Assembly: GCA_033026295.1 (NCBI GenBank)
Contig: CM065176.1
Location: 10,147,945-10,211,944 of the forward strand
DNA from: Channa striata
Lineage: Eukaryota; Chordata; Actinopteri; Anabantiformes; Channidae
DNA: 64,000 bases
Direction of reading: 5' to 3'
Shown: piece by piece, positions 61,031 through 64,000 of the stretch
Position numbering within the stretch: the first letter of the stretch is position 1
Layout of the letters: the number at the start of each line of letters is the position of its first letter
The notes under the pieces: generated by a model
What the model was told of the DNA's origin: nothing
Seen by the model: the letters and a program-made list of their open reading frames with translations, nothing else
Database searches by the model: none
Position numbers and translations under genes: made by a program

Positions 61031-61480
61031 GAGATCCAGGAATCTCTCTCTGTGATGAGGGCCAGCGCTGATTTGTGCAGAGGAAAGAGAGAAAAAAAAA
61101 AAGAGGCAGGAGGAGCACGGGCCAGTGCTTATACCGGAGTGCACACGCATCCTCAACTGATGCGCTTTGGAGCGGAGAGACTTCCCAGGATCTTGCATGA
61201 ACTGCCACACTTTCAGCGTGGAGTGAGGCGCCGACAGCAGTTTTCAGTCGCATCGGAATCACGGACGAAGTGTCGGAGTGGAACTGCGGCGTGCAACATT
61301 AACGGGGCATCCACCCGCCTGCCCCTCCCTCCTGAACTGCCTCTGACACAGATCCAGCTCCCAGGGCTGTGGGCTGATGTTGTTATTGTTGTTTTTCGTG
61401 CTGAGAGAAGGAGTCCCGGCCAAAGTGTGCTCCTGTTACAATAACAAGACCTACGGGGCCCCTGCTCTCCTCTATGTCGA
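61031..61480 (+). promoter_or_regulatory. CpG-dense promoter/first-exon candidate
   Basis: From about 61120 to 61480 I count roughly 20 CpG dinucleotides, far more than in the flanks. GC-rich words are mixed with a 5'-UTR-like purine run (GAAAGAGAG and an A run at about 61083-61103). There is no TATA box. An alternative reading is an internal exon: CTTTTGTTTGTCTTCAG ends at 61030, a donor-like GGA/GTGAGG falls at 61223, and the 192 bases between form 64 open codons (EIQESLSVMRASADLC at the start). I favour promoter plus 5' UTR, because the CpG density continues past that donor. The orientation is inferred from the + strand ORFs that follow. Confidence 0.4.
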
Positions 61481-61544
61481 GCTTTATGTGCACAGGGGAG
61501 CACCAGCAACAATGTCTGTGGACAATCAACGACCAATTTGCTAA
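61377..61544 (+). CDS. Candidate signal-peptide-bearing first coding exon
   Basis: An ATG at 61377 inside the CpG-dense segment opens 55 codons to TAA at 61542-61544. The N-terminus, MLLLLLFFVLREGVPA, is a short hydrophobic stretch with a small-residue cleavage-like site. KVCSCYNNKTYG follows, with two Cys and an N-K-T glycosylation-type sequon. That fits the start of a secreted or cell-surface protein. Against it, the Kozak context is weak, there is no basic n-region, and no strong donor precedes the stop (the best is AAA/GTGTGC near 61425). Family unknown. Confidence 0.25.
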   Translation: MLLLLFFVLREGVPAKVCSCYNNKTYGAPALLYVELYVHRGAPATMSVDNQRPIC

Positions 61545-62156
61545 GGGGTGGGATGGGAGATCAGCCAGGGACTGTTCTTTTTCTTTGTCTCCCCTCAGGC
61601 ACGGAGTCTCTGTCACTGTTAGACAACCATCTCTGCCCACTTCCTCCTCTGTGTCATCGACCACCACAAGAAGCCATGTGGAGACGTTGGGGGCTGAGAT
61701 GCAGGCAAGAACACTGCGGCCTAACTCAGTTATAGACATCAAAACATGCAAGCGGGGAAGGTCACACACAAACTGAGGACACATAAAATGAATAAAACAC
61801 ACAAAAATGTGCACACTCATACATTGTCCAATAACAAACCACAGCAATGCAACAATGTGCAAAATTCATTAATTACGATTTTAGGATCGGCTTTCTATGC
61901 TGCACAACAGATTCTGACTGGTTGACTAACCCTGATGTAGACTGTTAACATTCACGTGCACAGGTACACAGGTACGGGATAACCTTTGAACACCTTGGCC
62001 CCGGACTGCAGCATGTTGATATGTGAGCATACACCTGTCATAATGACCAAAAGAAGTACAAGCTTTCTGCAAACCCAGCTGACAAAGAGGTTACCAATGC
62101 CAAGCGTGGGGGATTAGAGTGGCAGTGGAACCCCTCAGACCCAGCTAACACACACA

Positions 62157-62188
<32 letters not shown>

Positions 62189-62733
62189 TATACCGGGGAA
62201 ACCCCACTCATTCCATCAATGCTATTTGCATAACTCGGAGAAAAACGCTCCACACAGCAGTTAACTTTTCCATGTGCGCCACACAGTAGAGACGCTGTTA
62301 TGATAATTGTCCTCTTACACGACCAGAGTGCATATAGAGTCCAGTATTTACAGTAAGAAAATAAAGACAGGAGGGATTATGAAAGGGGGAGAGGAAAAAG
62401 GGATGGGGAGGAAAAGTAAAAGACAGAGAGAGAGAGAGAGAGAAAAGTGCTGATCAGGAAAGAGAGTGGGGTTCCACGGATATCCCCCCAACACAAACAC
62501 ATCCAGTGTTGATTTTTGTCATTTTCTTGGCTCGGAGAAGTCCAGAAGTTGGCAGAACAGTGAGCTCTCTGATGGCTTGTATGACTGGCTGTCATGTTCT
62601 TAAAGGTGGCTTCCCGCTGCCTCGGTGTTTGCCCCTTCCCTCCCTCTGTGGTGACCCTCGCCTCGCTTCTACCTACTCTTGCTTCCGTACTTGTCTTTAT
62701 TCACTCCATCTCTTCCCCGTCTGTCCTCCCCAG
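61545..62733. other. Unannotated stretch with simple repeats
   Basis: CA-rich array at 62148-62189 and GA array at 62425-62443. The last 110 bases are pyrimidine-rich and lead to an acceptor-like CAG at 62733. A chance minus-strand frame of 159 codons (61862 to 61383) is a shadow of the CpG-rich region. Confidence 0.5.
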
Positions 62734-62818
62734 CCCCACTGAAAAAACAATCAACCTGGAATCAGTTGTGCCGCCTGCTACACCTACTTCCCAGCTGGCA
62801 TCCATTGTTTGCAATTAG
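62734..62818 (+). CDS. Candidate exon after strong acceptor-like tract
   Basis: A long C/T tract ending in CTGTCCTCCCCAG (62733) is followed by 85 bases. One frame reads PTEKTINLESVVPPATPTS and then QLASIVCN before TAG at 62816-62818, so it could be a terminal or alternative last exon. A second frame stays open much longer and is equally possible on stops alone. No donor is obvious. No family recognised. Confidence 0.2.
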
Positions 62819-62887
62819 CAAACATGTGTCTGACAGCGTGCGCACATGTACATGTGCAAACCTGCTTGCACATTTTTGCAGGCCTCC

Positions 62888-62906
62888 GTGTGTGTGTGTG
62901 TGTGTT
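62888..62906. repeat. (TG)n microsatellite
   Basis: Nine TG units. Confidence 0.95.
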
Positions 62907-62996
62907 AGGATGCACAGTGTGTGGACATGGTCTGAGTAGAACTACACCTTCTGCACATTTTACCATCAGCAGAAAATCAGGCAGCCTGGGAAAACC

Positions 62997-63209
62997 ATGG
63001 AAGGACATGAGTATGAGCAGGTCCAATTATTAAGAAGGATCCATCAATATGCAGAGCGAGTCCTGGAGCGGGCTCAGCAGAAAAACATGGCAAAAAAAAG
63101 TGAAAGAAAAAAATGTGGTTCTTACGAGGAGGGAGAGAAAAATCTGTCTTTACAATCCCCCTGTTTCGGCTTGCCAACTTTCTGCTGGCTGTTGGTAGTG
63201 CGGAAATGA
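62997..63209 (+). CDS. Small ORF with strong Kozak start, unknown function
   Basis: The start context AAAACCATGG is a near-ideal Kozak match. The 70-residue product begins MEGHEYEQVQLL, continues with a charged, helix-favouring stretch (RRIHQYAERVLERAQQKN, coiled-coil-like), then a basic run (AKKSERKK), and ends in a Cys/aromatic tail. The frame is open upstream to a stop at 62937-62939. It may be the first coding exon of a gene whose 5' UTR starts at the CpG-dense segment, or a chance ORF. An A-rich stretch inside it weakens the coding case. No domain recognised. Confidence 0.3.
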   Translation: MEGHEYEQVQLLRRIHQYAERVLERAQQKNMAKKSERKKCGSYEEGEKNLSLQSPCFGLPTFCWLLVVRK

Positions 63210-64000
63210 GAGCGTGCTAGATTCTCCCCTCCTGAGAATAACACAAACCCCTCAAAGCTCAAATCAAACACACAATCCACGTCACAGGAAACCATTTTGA
63301 AGCGTAAAACCTCCCAATGGGAGCTCCATTTGAATGCTGCGGGTATGCGCTGCCTTGCTTGCCCTCTGCGCCTCCCCCTCTCTTCCCTCCCGCTCTCTCA
63401 AGGTTTCAACCACAACCTAACCCGAACCACACCACCTCTCAGACGACAAGACTCCCTTTCTCTCGCTCCCCATCCATTTCCCCTTTCTTCCTTTTCCTTT
63501 TTCTTTGTTCTTTGCCATTCTCTCTCTCCCTGCACAATCGATACGTAGACAGATAGATGAACCATGTACCAGCCTTCTCTGTTGAAATCCTCCACAGCCC
63601 ACACCTCCAGCCCTTCATGTGAAAGCCTCGGCCACAACCTCTGGTACCCCCATCCTGCCCTCCTCACTTCTGTAAACCATCCCTTCCCTTCTCCCCTCAC
63701 CCACTTTTTCCTCATGTTTGCCTGGCAATTGAAACGCAAAGGTCAGGGGGGCATATGGGAGGCAATCACAGTAGTTTGTTTTGGCTCTCTCACCCCCACA
63801 CCAAGTCCTTGGCTGTGCGGGAGCAATGCCGCCACCTTGCCTGCTTGCTGCCTGGGAAACAAACACATCCTTAATCACTCAGAGGCCCTGTATCCGCCAA
63901 GGCTGCATTGGAAGAGCCGCGCTTGACAAGCTCTGGCCAGAAAGGTTGGACTCCATCTGATGAACTCGAGCTCTACAAGTCAGGCTGTGTCTACTGAACC
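63210..64000. other. Unannotated right end
   Basis: Pyrimidine-rich at about 63362-63540, which gives open frames of 80-120 codons on both strands without domains. The rest is unique. If a gene starts near 61 kb, this is probably intron. Confidence 0.5.

Noticed and set aside
61383..61862. 159-codon minus-strand frame
   Set aside because: Antisense shadow of the CpG-rich segment; no domain and no splice or start support.
1..64000. CRISPR array, prokaryotic operon, integrated virus or LTR element
   Set aside because: No spacer-repeat periodicity, no compact operons, no gag/pol/env-like frames and no paired LTRs were seen.

Overview
This window looks like nuclear DNA of a teleost fish, probably a percomorph. 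That is an inference from texture, because no gene I can name with certainty is present. The signs are very dense (CA)n/(TG)n arrays (about 20 of 15 bp or more), a CCCTAA-rich short element with TGTGAGGAC-type inverted ends, two decayed tRNA-derived SINEs, an L2/Rex1-like LINE and an LINE fragment with a restriction-like endonuclease domain. There are no bacterial-type operons, no rRNA and no recognisable functional tRNA. The sequence is of middling GC and mostly unique, and reads as a gene desert or a very large intron.

Layout. From 0 to 14.9 kb there is unique DNA with microsatellites. It contains a twin-primed LINE insertion (5.39-6.20 kb) and conserved-looking, homeodomain-site-rich blocks (0.96-1.2, 6.84-7.4, 13.15-13.26 and 14.57-14.72 kb). 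From 14.9 to 18.5 kb is a transposon-rich stretch: an AT palindrome, a 5'-truncated RLE-type LINE with a frameshift, an AT/TG tail, the CCCTAA-rich MITE-like element and a further probable dispersed repeat. From 18.5 to 48 kb is mainly unique sequence with regulatory-looking blocks, one protein-like open frame at 26.7 kb, a (CTCCT)n array and the longest TG array (31.4-31.8 kb). From 48 to 57 kb there are two SINEs and one exon-like segment with a long polypyrimidine tract (52.2 kb). From 59 to 63.3 kb the texture changes. A local CpG-dense segment (61.1-61.5 kb) resembles a promoter and first exon, and is followed by several exon-like open segments, including an ORF with a strong Kozak start at 62,997. 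If a gene begins in this window, it most likely does so here, on the + strand, and runs off the right end.

Most open frames in the window are chance frames inside simple repeats or unique noncoding DNA, and I do not annotate them. All exon and regulatory calls are inferences from sequence texture (splice-like signals, wobble GC, clustered AT-rich transcription-factor sites). They need comparison with other fish genomes or RNA data. The transposon calls rest on protein or structural motifs visible in the sequence and are firmer.
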